48,162 nucleotides of DNA from Priapulus caudatus. Its lineage: Eukaryota > Priapulida > Priapulimorpha > Priapulimorphida > Priapulidae. The notes beneath the pieces are model-generated. The model saw only the letters and a list, made by a program, of their open reading frames with translations, was not told the origin of the DNA and made no database searches. The stretch spans positions 1,177,573-1,225,734 of the forward strand of contig NW_014577088.1 in assembly GCF_000485595.1 (NCBI RefSeq). The letters are read 5' to 3'. Made by a program: the position numbers and the translations under genes. Positions 31,070 through 42,892 of this stretch are shown piece after piece. How positions within the stretch are numbered: the first letter of the stretch is position 1; every line of letters starts with the position of its first letter.

Positions 31070-34000
31070 ATAGCTATATATAATTGTAAATAACCTAAGT
31101 ATTATTTTTGTCACTTATTCCGTGAAAGGCCTTCGTCTTCAGACGCCACCTACTAAACAATATGACGTCGACCAGAGCTGCGATGTGTCATCTCATTACA
31201 CAACGAGTCATGAAAATTACCCCCCCCCAGGAATTGGCTCAGTCCCTACGGCATGGTTGGATGGTATGTAAAGTGCGTGACACTTATTCATCCGAAGTAG
31301 TAATTTATGGATTTCACCAAGACACTCGCTTTCTTCGTGTTTAGATGTATGGTACAGGAGGGCTTACATTCTGCAAAAGAAATCTCACACGCCGATCCTA
31401 AATTGCACGAAGAACGCCAGTATTCTTTTTGTGCAGGGGAAAGGCAAGCCTCATTGTGCTTAATATGTGCAATATTTACGCAGGGTAGCATACATTAGAG
31501 GCAGTTGCGTTACGTTAGACAATATATTGACAGTAGACCACGACACAGCCGTTTGACCATTGCGAGTTAGAAAAGCCGTTAGCGTTCATTACCATTGTTA
31601 TAACGTGTGGAAAATATTTACTAACAGCAAAGCAAAATGATGGTATCTGTGTCGACGGACCTAGTGTTGTGCCGCCAGAATTCATCACGACACGAAACTC
31701 TTATTCTGTAGGAATAAGATTCGCTAAAAATATAATTATTGCATCTGCTCCTGCGGTGTGTTTGCGATTCGCGTTGACTAGCAGAGTGAAGTGGATATAT
31801 GCATGACATGCAAGGTAGATATAACAATGTGTTTTTATCTATTTGTGACATGTGTGTGCCGCGGGTGTGTCTGTCTGTCCGTCCGTCCTGTATTATTTGT
31901 CAGTCTGTCTGTCTATCAGTGTGAATCTGCGCAGTTTATTTACAGTGAGAAAAGGTTTTCATTCGTCTATCGATAATATATTATAAACAATTATGACCGC
32001 TGTGTAAAATATTCAACAAAAATACTGTAATTTTCTGTTTATATAGCATTTTCTTACAGAAAACTGGGAATATATTCGATAATAAACACTTGGACCAACA
32101 CCACATATACGCACCTCACTAGCTTAACGATATATCAAATATTAGATTGCCATCGAGAAATAACGTTTAGTATATATATATATATATATTATATATAATA
32201 TATATATTATTATATATTATATAATCAGAGTTATATTGACATACCTGATATAATGACTTCATATTGGATATATGAATCATGGATTTACTTAACTCATTGT
32301 CATAACCTAGCAAAAATAACGTTAGACTCCTGTACAGCCACCCTACTAACAGCAACGAACGCATGTGTTTATTTGAAGTTGTGAGGAATAAATGTTGATA
32401 TAATAATAGCCAGCATAAAGCTAGTCAAATAGTTACAACATTATACATTTATTATAACTATTTGCAAAAAGGTGTTATATAGCAAGTTTCCAATAGAAAG
32501 TAAAAAATTCAACCCTTCATTAGAGACTGCTATAAATACTTACATCCCTGAATTACCTGCTTACATTTAGTCACGGGGGATACAATTGTCCGTGTAGGGG
32601 TAATGCCGTGTAAGCCTAAATAATGATTAGGCTTAAATAAGGCTACCATGGAAATGACAACATAAAAAGTGAGATGCTAGTAAAGTAAATTGTCGTTATC
32701 AGTAACAATAATGAGCTACTCTTGTATTACGCCAGTTATGCATAATCTAACCATATAAATCGTTTATCACTTAAAACAGTTAGATTGCATTCCATGCGTA
32801 TCTCTACATACTGTAAAATACTGTAAATAATTACGTAAATACATTACAAAACGTTTGTTGTCACAAACAACTCTATACATTACACATAAAGCAAATAACT
32901 AAGAAATTAATGTTACTTTTCTAATGGCTTTATTAGAGTTAATCTATTACATATATTTTTTAAAGACATTTTAAATCCAACAGTAAGCAAATTAGTCTAA
33001 CAGTTCGTAACAGCAAAAATCATGAACGATCTTTCTTGCACTTTGGTAACAGTATTAAAGGTTAATATTAACAGTAGATGTTTAATGTCTCCTAAACATT
33101 ATTTGTAATATTTCAGCAATATGTAGACATTCGTTTTCTTTATATTTTTGATGGTGGGACTATGTAAATAATGGTTTTTAGCTATATAGTTTCAAAACCT
33201 TTGAGTTTTTATGGTGAATTGTGTTAGCCCTCACAACTTTGTGGAAACAGCTTTTAGCAGATACATAAAATTCATATATTAAAGAAAATCCCATTAATCA
33301 CAACATTTGACAATCATAAAACCTAAAAAGATGAATTAAAACATTTTGCCTTTCCTAAAGGTGGTACATTAAACTAAATACTAACATACACTTTATACAA
33401 AATGCGAATAAAACCACTGTAGCCTTTTCCTATAGGTGGTTCACTTAACTAAAAAAATAACGTGCACCCACAAAAGTGATTAAACATTGTAGGCGTTCCC
33501 TGTGGGTGAAACATTAAACTCTAAATCAATCTCTATGAAGCCAGAACTAGCCTGCTATCGACTACCCATTCCTTGAGCATGCACTTAGATATGTAGAATA
33601 GGGCGCTGAATGTGTTATGAATGAGATATTCATTCATAGTTCAAGCTGCTACAGCATGCTGGAAATTTGTACCCATCCTGCTGCAGATTCTCCTGAGGAA
33701 CTGTTGAATTTCCTCCAGCTGTTTTCCTGTGCAAAACTGTGTGCTTTCAGTTCCCCTCCATGCATTTGTAAGCTTTTAAGTAATTAAAACAAAATCAACA
33801 TTATTACAATATACTGTGATAATTCACAAGTCGGCAAACAGCGCTTGATCGTACTGACTGTCGTAGTCCGAGTATAACTCACTGGTGCATGATAAGAGGT
33901 GTGCACAGAGGAGAGTTGGAGGCTCGACCAGATGTCCAGCTCCGGATACACGCACATTCGTAGTTATGTTGCCTACCGCTTCATCCTATCGTGACAGCAG

Positions 34001-34790
34001 TTGTCTCCTTTACAGACAGACGGATTGTCATCCCAGATACAATAAAAGGATCTCTGCCTGTGCACGTTCCAGCTGTTTCGAAAATGAAACTATGTCAGTT
34101 TAATGAGAATGGGTGTAAGACGTGATATCGAATTATTACTAGCGTATAAAAACCCAGCGACACGGGTCGTTTAACTTAAAGCAGCATCACGTCATAGTTA
34201 TTTTAGTCAAAATAGTTCAAGGTAACATGAGCAGCGAGCGACACGGGTCGCTTAACGTAGCATAACGTCATAGTTATTTTAGTCGACAAATATCAGTCAA
34301 AGTAACGAGTGAAAGTGCACCACGAATATCCCAAGTAACAGAGTGACACTTTAGCACCTACACAAGGCCGAGAGAAAACACGTCACAGTTGATGTCACAT
34401 GCGACTATGAGAATCAAACAACGAACGTCGCCGACAAATGTGAACTATGGGAAATATGAGAACATGAATCGACCTGCCGCGATTCCCACACCAGACTCAA
34501 AGAGCGTTCCACAGTTCTCACCTTCAGTCACCCATAAAATGTGAGATGACGACACGGTCTTGCACCACCATCGTCAACAAGGCTTGACCACGCTTAGGCC
34601 ACGCATTCTCAGTAGTATAAATAACGAACAGTTCGACAGAATGCAGACACAGTTCCACTGCTGACAGACGCTGTCAGACCGCGCTGCTCTACCTGCTGGG
34701 GATCACTACGCTACCGTCACCGTTGGACATCACTGACTGAGGACCTGCTGCTGCCTGCGACCTGCAGACTTCACGCTCGTAAATATGTAT
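31070..34790 (+). repeat. Tandem unit part S, copy 1
   Basis: It matches 41713-45550 throughout and, in parts, 35972-38246 and 39674-40588. It includes repeat R, an AT run at 32170-32222, and an AT-rich conserved stretch (32390-33520) with several hairpins. Thioesterase-like exons 8 and 7 lie near its end, followed by the start of an LTR-like promoter region. Compared with copy 4 it has very many one-base losses. Confidence 0.75.
33649..34072 (-). pseudogene. Degraded copy of thioesterase exons 7 and 8
   Basis: Exon 7 lies at about 34072-33893 (about 180 nt against the standard 205) and exon 8 at about 33772-33649. They match 44801-44597 and 44479-44349, but many single-base losses break the frame. 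The GAGHLVEPP-encoding region is still recognisable at the DNA level. The pattern of losses may be sequencing error rather than true decay. Confidence 0.7.
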
Positions 34791-34815
34791 NNNNNNNNNN
34801 NNNNNNNNNNNNNNN
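34791..34815. other. Assembly gap (25 N)
   Basis: Twenty-five Ns interrupt the LTR-like region that in copy 4 continues at 45550. The sequence after the gap does not continue the repeat unit. Confidence 0.99.
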
Positions 34816-35375
34816 AGCGTGATTTCATGTATATTAACGTATTGCCGTATTGACGGTATATGGTCATGTATATTGATGTGTATTGATGTATTGGTATGTC
34901 GACGTATTCAGGTACTCACGTATTGCGGTATTAATGTTTCGACGTATCTCGTGTATTGCCGCGCTTTCTATAAGGACGTCTTGACGGTATCGCAGCACAT
35001 AAACGTAGTGCTGACATAGGGAAGAAAAAAAAACACTTAAAAAAACAAAACCGAACAAATACTGGCGCACTTATAGCGTCCTTAACGTCGTAACCATAAC
35101 GGTCTTGTACCGTACCGTACCGTCTCATATACGACACCGTATCGCGTTCAGCGTGTAGCGTATACTGTATACCATTACCATACCACTACCGGCTTCTCGC
35201 ACGTTCCTCACGCACAGCACGTATACCCCCTGTGCGCGTTTCCCGCACACATCCACCACTCCGACGACCCGTCCTACTACGATAGCGTTGCACCATCACT
35301 GCGTTCCGTACGTGATGTCGCAACCGTTCATCGCCACAATTTGCGGCTCCTAACGTTTTGGAACCCCGGGGCAAG
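34816..35375. other. Unassigned sequence with ACGTATTG-like repeats
   Basis: GACGTATT/ACGTATTGCCG-type motifs recur irregularly from 34838 to 34990, and CGTACCGTACCGT occurs near 35110. No homologue is seen elsewhere in the window. It ends TTGGAACCCCGGGGCAAG, the same 18 bases that precede the LTR at 39090. Confidence 0.5.
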
Positions 35376-35971
35376 TGTAGGATAGCGCACGCTCCCGCAG
35401 GGAGTAAATATATCGCCTCACACTAATTCCCCAAATGCAATCACTAGAAACAACACACCTCTTCGCTCCAAGTAATAAATAATAATAGAACGCCGCAGGT
35501 AATCATTATACACCACGCCCTTTAGCCATCCGAGAACACTAACGACTCGAGGGCCGATCTGCCATGGTTATTCCCCATGGTAACAACTCGGCTCTCATCC
35601 CTTCCGAAGCACGGTCCAGGTTTCCCCCCGCTCCTGATCCTATTCCTTTCTATACTCCTCCTTGCCACCTCTTCCCCGCTCTACCTCCTACCTTCCACCT
35701 TTACCCCTGCGAGCTACGTTCGCGATCCACGTCTCACGGTACGAGGTTACTGATATTCGGTTACGATTCTATTGTGTATGTAGTCATCTATTGTAGTATC
35801 GTAGGATTTTGTTTGATTAGGCTGAAATAGGACGCACGAAGAGTAGTTTTCATAATACTGTGTTTCTGTTATCTATCGACGCAACCTGAACTACCCTTAA
35901 AACAGGCTGCCACTACGCGCACCTGCTAAACCGAGAACCTGGAAACGGGAAGCTGCGAAAGCCTTCCTTAG
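35376..35971 (+). mobile_element. Near-complete (solo) LTR, copy 1
   Basis: It starts TGTAGGATAGCGCACGC and ends CCTTCCTTAG, about 596 bases. Repeat S sequence (TAGTTATGTGCGTGACACT) follows directly. There is no internal retroelement sequence beside it. It shares its left flank with the LTR at 39090, so the two arose by segmental duplication rather than two insertions. Confidence 0.75.
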
Positions 35972-38246
35972 TAGTTATGTGCGTGACACTTATCATCCTG
36001 AAGTAGTAATTTATGGGATATCACCAATACACGCGCTTTCTTCGCGTTCAGTTTGTATGGTGTAAAGAAGGGTCTACATTCTGCAAAAGAAATCTCACCA
36101 CGCCGATCCTAAATTGCACGAAGAACGCCACGTTATCTTTTCAGGTGCAGGGGAAAAGGCAAGCCTCATTTTGCTTCATAAATCGTGCAATATTTACGCA
36201 GGGTAGCATAAACCATAGAGGCAGTTCCGTTACGTTAGACAAATATGTTGACAGTAGAACCACGACACAGCGTTTGACCATTGCGAGTTAGAAAAGCCGT
36301 TAGCATTTCATTACCATTGTTATAACTGGGAAAATATTTACTAACAGCAAAGCAAACATGGATGGATCTGTGTCGACGGACCTGTTTGTGCCGCAGAAAT
36401 TCATCACAAACACGAGCCCTGCTGTCAGGATAAAAGATTCGCAAAAAAAGAAAAATATTGCATCTGCTCCCTTGCGTTTGTGTTTGCGATTCGCGTTGAC
36501 TAGTATGCCAGAAGTTAGTGGGATATAGGCATGGCATTGTGTGTAGCCGTGGCAGCGTGGGTGTGTCTGTCTGTCCGCTCCGTCGTACTTATTTGTCAGT
36601 CTGTCTGTCATCAGTGTGAATCTGCGCCAGTTATTTACAGTTAGAAAAGGTTTATTCATTCGCTATCGAAGATATATTATAAACAATTATGATCGCTGTG
36701 TAAATTCCAACAAAAAATACTGAAATTTTCGTTTATATAGCACTTTTCTTACATAAAACTGGGAATATATTCGATAATAAACCACTTGGACCAACACCAC
36801 ATATACGCACCTCACTAGCTTAACAGCATATATCAAATATTAGATTGCCATACGAGAAATAACGTTTAGTATATATAATATAATATATATATATATATTA
36901 TATATATATATAATCAGGAGTTAATATTGACAAACATGATATAATGACTTCATAATTGAATATATGAATCATGAGATTATATACCATAATTCATGGTCTA
37001 AACCTAGCAAAAATAAAACGTTAGACTCCTGTACAGCCACCCTACTAAACAGCAAACGAACGCATGTGTTTATTTGAAGTTGCGAGGAATAAATGTTGCT
37101 AATAATAATAGCACGCATAAAGCTATGTCACATAGTTACAACATTATACATTTATTATAACTATTTGCAAAAGGTGTTAATATAGCAAGTTTCCCAATTA
37201 GAAAGTATAAAAATTCACCCTTCCCATTAGAGACTGCTATAAACACTTACATCCCTGGAATTACCTGCTTACATTTAGTCACGTGGGATACAATTGCCCG
37301 TGTAAGGGCTAATGCCGTGTAAGCCTAAATAATGATTAGGCTTAAATAAGGCTACCATGGAAATGACAACATAAAAAGTGAGATGCTAGTAAAGTAAATT
37401 GTCGTTATCCAGTAACAATAATGAGCTACTCTTGTATTACGCCAGTTATGCATAATCTAACCACTAATAAATCGTTTATCACTTAAAACAAGTTAGATTG
37501 CAATTCCATGCAGTATCTGTAACATACTGTAAAATACTGTAAAATATTACGTAAATCACATTACAAAACGTTTGTTGTCACAACAACTCTATACATTAAC
37601 ACATAAAGCAAATCAACTAATAAATTAATGTTACTTTTCTAATGGGCTATTAGAAGTTTAATCTACTTAACCATATATTTTTTTTAAAGACATTTTAATC
37701 CAACAGTAAGTAAAATTATCTAACAGTTCGTAACAGCAAGATCATGAACGATCTTTCATGATCTTGGTAACAGTAAGTATATTTAACAGTAGATGTTAAT
37801 GTCTCCTAAACATTATTTGTAATATTTCAAAGCAATATGTATACATTCGTTTTCTTTATTTTGATGGTGGGACTATGTAAATAATGGTTTTAGCTATATA
37901 GTTTCAAACCTTTGAGTTTTTATGGTGAATTGTGTTAGCCCTCACAACTTTGTGGATCACAGCTTTTAGCAGATACATAAAATTCATCATATAAAGATAA
38001 TCCCATTATATCACAACATTTGACAATCAATAAAACCTAAAAAGATGAATAAAAACATTTTGGCCTATTCCCTAAAGGTGGTACATTTAACTAAATACTA
38101 ACATACACCTATACAAAAATGCGAATAAAACCACTGTAGCCTTTTCCTATAGGTGGTTCACTTAAACTCCAAAAATAACGTGCACCCACAAAGGTGATTA
38201 AAACATTGTAGGCGTTTCCTGGTGGGTGACCACATGTCGCATTTGT
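35972..38246 (+). repeat. Tandem unit part S, copy 2 (thioesterase exons deleted)
   Basis: It matches 41925-44203. At about 38235-38247 it jumps directly to the sequence that in copy 4 begins at 45553, so about 1.35 kb containing exons 7 and 8 and the LTR-like 5' part is missing. Confidence 0.75.
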
Positions 38247-39089
38247 AAACCAGTCGCTTGTCTGTATGTGCCTGGTGTATAAGATATGTATTGTATGTAT
38301 TGTATCGTATTTACTGGTTGGCTTGCGTAGCCATCTATGTACTGTATGCGTTTATTATGTTGATGCTGTTTATTAAAGAATAGAGTTACCGTAGCAATTC
38401 GGTGGTTATAGCATTAATTATACTGTCTGTGGCTTAAGTGCTATTGCACGCGTATCTGTCGTACAAACGAACCTGGACACTATACGATCACACGTGCCTA
38501 TTACACGAGCTCACGAGCTTCCCTATATGGGGCCAGCAAGGTGAGTCATTGGCAGAGGCAGAGTCAGCCATAACCCATGGCCAGTAACCTTGGAAGAACA
38601 TTCACACAGATGAATATTGATAATACGAGTAGCTAGCCGTACATTGTAAATGATTAAAATGAATGTAGGTCTCTAAATACGTACATAAATTTACAATAAT
38701 GTAGAACTTCGGTATAACAGACCCCCATTTAAACGACATTTAACGGAAGCAACGCACAAAGCCCGCTGGTCTGTATGGTCTGTCTGGATGGAAATATGGG
38801 AAATTAAAAAAACCAGACAACTGGGACTGTTAGTTTTGAGAGTGTGTGCTAATAGGCTCCTGCACGGGGTGGGGGCACTCCGTACAAAATAGGGTAGGTA
38901 TGTGCCACTTGAGAGATGGAATTGGGGGGCTCCGGTACTAACAGCACATCAAAATTGGGGTCTCTGGAACTAGGGTTTGCTGGAAAGCATGATGTTCCGG
39001 AAGTGGACATGTTTGCGAGAGGGGTCTCCGGAACGTGCGAAAAAAAGTAGGACATATGCGCAGAGACGGGATTGGAACCCCGGGGCAAG
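38247..39089 (+). repeat. Tandem unit part X, copy 1
   Basis: It matches 45553-46400: CATTTGTAAACCAGTCGCTT, TTTATTAAAGA-A-TAGAGTTACCG, then G-rich GGTCTCTGGAACT-type sequence. It ends in the 18-base segment before the LTR. No coding sequence. Confidence 0.7.
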
Positions 39090-39673
39090 TGTAGGATAGC
39101 GCACGCTCCCGCAGGGAGTAAATATATCGCCTCACACTATTCCCCAAATGCAATCACTACAAACAACACACCTCTTCGCTCCAAGTAATAAATAATAATA
39201 GAACGCCGCAGGTAATCACTATACACCACGCCCTTAGCCTCCGAGTACACTAATAACTCGAGGGCCGATCTGCCATGGTTATTCCCCAGGTAACAACTCG
39301 GCTCTCATCCCTTCCGCAGCACGGTCCAGGTTTCCCCCTGCTCCTGATCCTATTCCTTCTATACTCCTCCTTGCCACCTTCCCCGCCTACCTCCTACCTT
39401 CCAACTTCACCCCTGCCGAGCTACTTCGCGATCCACGTCTCACGGTACGAGGTTACTGATATTCGGTTACGATTCTATGTGTATGTAGTCATCTATGTAG
39501 TATCGTAGGATTGTGTTTGATTAGGCTGAAATAGACGCACGAAGAGTAGTTTTCATAATACTGTGTTTCTGTTATCTATCGACGCAACCTGACACTACCC
39601 TTAAAACGGGTGCCACTACGGCACCTGCTAAACCGAGAACCTGAAAACGGGAAGCTGCGAAAGCCTTCCTTAG
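39090..39673 (+). mobile_element. Solo LTR, copy 2 (reference copy, 584 bp)
   Basis: It starts TGTAGGATAGCGC and ends CCTTCCTTAG, followed by AGTAG. The same AGTAG precedes the LTR start at 11759-11763, and an uninterrupted version of the site lies at about 41915, so AGTAG is a likely 5-bp target duplication. The ends are not the usual TG...CA. At 19786-19965 the end of this LTR is followed by AC and a tRNA-His primer site, which ties it to the gypsy element. Confidence 0.75.
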
Positions 39674-40558
39674 AGTAGTGCGCGACACTTATTCATCACG
39701 AAGTAGTAATTTATGGATTTAACCAAGACACTCGCTTTCTTCGCGTTTAGTGTATGGTACAAGGAGGGCTTACATTCTGCAAAAGAAATCTCACCACGCC
39801 GATCCTAAATTGCACAAAGAACGCCACGTTTCTTTTTAGGTGCAGAAGAAAAGGCAGGCCTCATTTGCTTCATAAATCGTGCAATATTTACGCAGGGTAG
39901 CATAAACCATAGTCTGAGGCAGTTCCGTTACGTTAGACAAATATGTTGACAGTAGAACCACGACACAGCGTTTGACCATTGCGAGTTAGAAAAGCCGTTA
40001 GCGTTCATTACCATTGTTATAACTGGAGAAAATATTTACTAACAGCAAAGCAAACATGATGGTATCTGTGTCGACGGACCTGTTGTGCCGCAGAAATTCA
40101 TCACAAACACGAGCCCTGCTGTCAGGATAAAGATTCGCAAAAAAAGAAAAATATTGCATCTGCTCCCTGCGTTGTGGTTTGCGATTCGCGTTGACATAAT
40201 TATGCAGAAGTGTAGTGGGATATAGGCATGACATGTGTGTGCGTGGCAGCGTGGGTGTGTCTGTCTGTCCGTCCGTCCGTACTTATTTGTCAGTCTGTCT
40301 GTCTATCAGTGTGAATCTGCGCCAGTTTATTTACAGTGAGAAAAAGTTTATTCATTCGTTATCGAAATATATTATAAACAATTATGATCGCTGTGTAAAT
40401 ATTCCAACAAAAATACTGTAATTTTCTGTTATATAGCACTTTCTTACAGAAAACTGGGAATATATTCGATAATAAACCACTTGGACCAACACCACATATA
40501 CGCACCTCACTAGCTTAACAGCATATATCTAATATTAGATTGCATACGAGAAATAACG

Positions 40559-40588
<30 letters not shown>
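39674..40588 (+). repeat. Tandem unit part S, copy 3 (truncated)
   Basis: It matches the first about 930 bases of S after repeat R, up to an AT run at 40563-40590, and then passes into part T. It carries the site of the 41-bp palindrome in empty form (GCATGACATGTGTG near 40227). Confidence 0.75.
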
Positions 40589-40590
<2 letters not shown>

Positions 40591-40922
40591 CATTTACCGG
40601 TCTTTTCAATGCATACACTGTTTACGACTCTGCCATTCGCGTTGGATTTCCCCGAGCTACCTGCCCACCTTTAAAAATATGCTAGATTGTGGCAGTGGTA
40701 TATTGAGTTGCGAAGGGTGCACTGCATGCCGTTTAGCCTTATACTATCAGGCTGCGCAAATCCATTTGAAATGTGGGGGGGACTAGCTAGCGAGGTATCG
40801 CGAAGGGGGGTCTGGGTGGGCTCTCCCACGGAAAATTTTTGAAATTTCCCCCTCAGTATGCGTTTTCTGCGCGAGCGCGGGGTCCGGACCCCCTGGACCC
40901 CCCTGTACACGCCCCTGCAGAC

Positions 40923-40961
<39 letters not shown>

Positions 40962-41554
40962 ACACACCACCACGCACGCCGCACGCAACGCACGCACGCA
41001 CACACACACACACACCACAACACACACACACACACCACACACACATGCATTTGGTTTGTAATAGATTACGAAAAGGGTGTCCACAGCAGTCTAAACATCA
41101 AGAAAACAAAAAGCAGAAAACCAATCATTTGGTGAGGCTGATCACAAAATAATGGTCCGTTATTTATTGTTGGTCCAGTCATATCATAATATGGTGTATA
41201 TATTATCATCAATTTGGCAAGAAAATTACATTATTAAACCGATCTCAGTACTCAGTGTCCTCTTTGCGTGATATAGCTCGTGTTCCCAGCTTAATCTTGA
41301 ATCAGTGCTCTAATGTGAGTGATATCTCCTAAACTTTCATAAACATACTTCTCTGATGATTTCTGCATAAGAATTATTTGATATAAGAAAAAAAACGTGC
41401 TTAAAAAGAAACGGTACTAAATTTATCAAGACAACATTTTTTCAAGTTGTGCCATGATCATTATTATGCTCTCAATGCACTTTGAATGAAATAAAAGCTG
41501 GCAAAAAAGAAAAAAATGGAAAGAAGCCAATCGTTGACGCTCTAGCACACACAC

Positions 41555-41595
<41 letters not shown>

Positions 41596-41712
41596 ACACA
41601 CAAAATCATGGTGCTTCCAAAATCGTGGGGGGGGACATTTGATATGACGTCCCCCCTCTGAAAATTCGTGGGGGGGACATGTCCCCCTGCCCCCCCTGGA
41701 TTTGCGCCCCTG
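40589..41712 (+). repeat. Tandem unit part T, copy 2
   Basis: It has the same contents and order as 29945-31069, with CA arrays at 40918-41048 and 41545-41601 and hAT-like ends near 40916 and 41712. Confidence 0.75.
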
Positions 41713-42849
41713 ATAGCTATATAGATTGTAAATAACCTTAACGTAATTTTTTTGTCACTTATCCGTGAAAGCCTCGTCTCAGACCCACCCCTACTAAACA
41801 ATATGGACGTCGACCAAGAGCTGCGCATGTCACTCATCATTACACAACGAGTCATGAAATATTGCCCCCCCCCCAGGAATTTGCTCAGCCTACGACCCTG
41901 GTTGGATTGGTATGTAAGTAGTGCGTGAGACTTATTCATCCCGAAGCAGTAATTTATGGATTTTCACCAAGACACCGCTTTCTTGTTCTGTTAGTGTATG
42001 GTACAGGGAGGGCTTACATTCTTCAAAAGAAATCTCACCACGCCGATCCTAAATTGCACGAAGAACGCCACGTTTCTTTTAGTAGTGCAGGGGAAAAGGC
42101 AAGCCTCATTTGCTTCATAAATCGTGCAATATTTACGCAGGGTAGCATAAACCATAGAGGCAGTTCCGTTACGTTAGACAAATATGTTGACAGTAGAACC
42201 ACGACACAGCGTTTGACCATTGCGAGTTAGAAAAGCCGTTAGCGTTCATTACCATTGTTATAACTGTGGAAAATATTTACTAACAGCAAAGCAAACATGA
42301 TGGTATCTGTGTCGACGGACCTAGCTGTTGTGCCGCAGAAATTCATCACGAACACGAAACACTTTATTCTGTTAGGATAAAGATTCGCTAAAAAATTAAT
42401 AATTATTGCATCTGCTCCTGCGGGTGTGGTTGCGATTCGCGTTGACATACGCAGAAGTGAAGTGGGATATATGCATGACATCAAGAGTAGATAATAACAC
42501 AATGTGTTATTATCTACTCTTGATGACATGTGTGTGCGTGCGGGTGTGTCTGTCTGTCCGTCCGTCCGTACTTATTTGTCAGTCTGTCTGTCTATCAGTG
42601 TGAATCTGCGCCAGTTTATTTACAGTGAGAAAAAGTTTATTCATTCGTTATCGATATATATTATAAACAATTATGACCGCTGTGTAAATATTCCAACAAA
42701 AATACTGTAATTTTCTGTTATATAGCACTTTCTTACAGAAAACTGGGAATATATTCGATAATAAACACTTGGACCAACACCACATAACGCACCTCACTAG
42801 CTTAACAGCATATATAAATATTAGATTGCATACGAGAAATAACGTTTAG

Positions 42850-42892
<43 letters not shown>

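Noticed and set aside
31162-31498. Short open frames in repeat R/S (TQRVMK-like)
   Set aside because: Frames break in every other copy, and the repeat is clearly noncoding or too decayed to call.
39275-39508. Open frame within the solo LTR (and its copies at 11927, 17673, 35564)
   Set aside because: The frame is not conserved between LTR copies; it is pyrimidine-rich noncoding LTR sequence.
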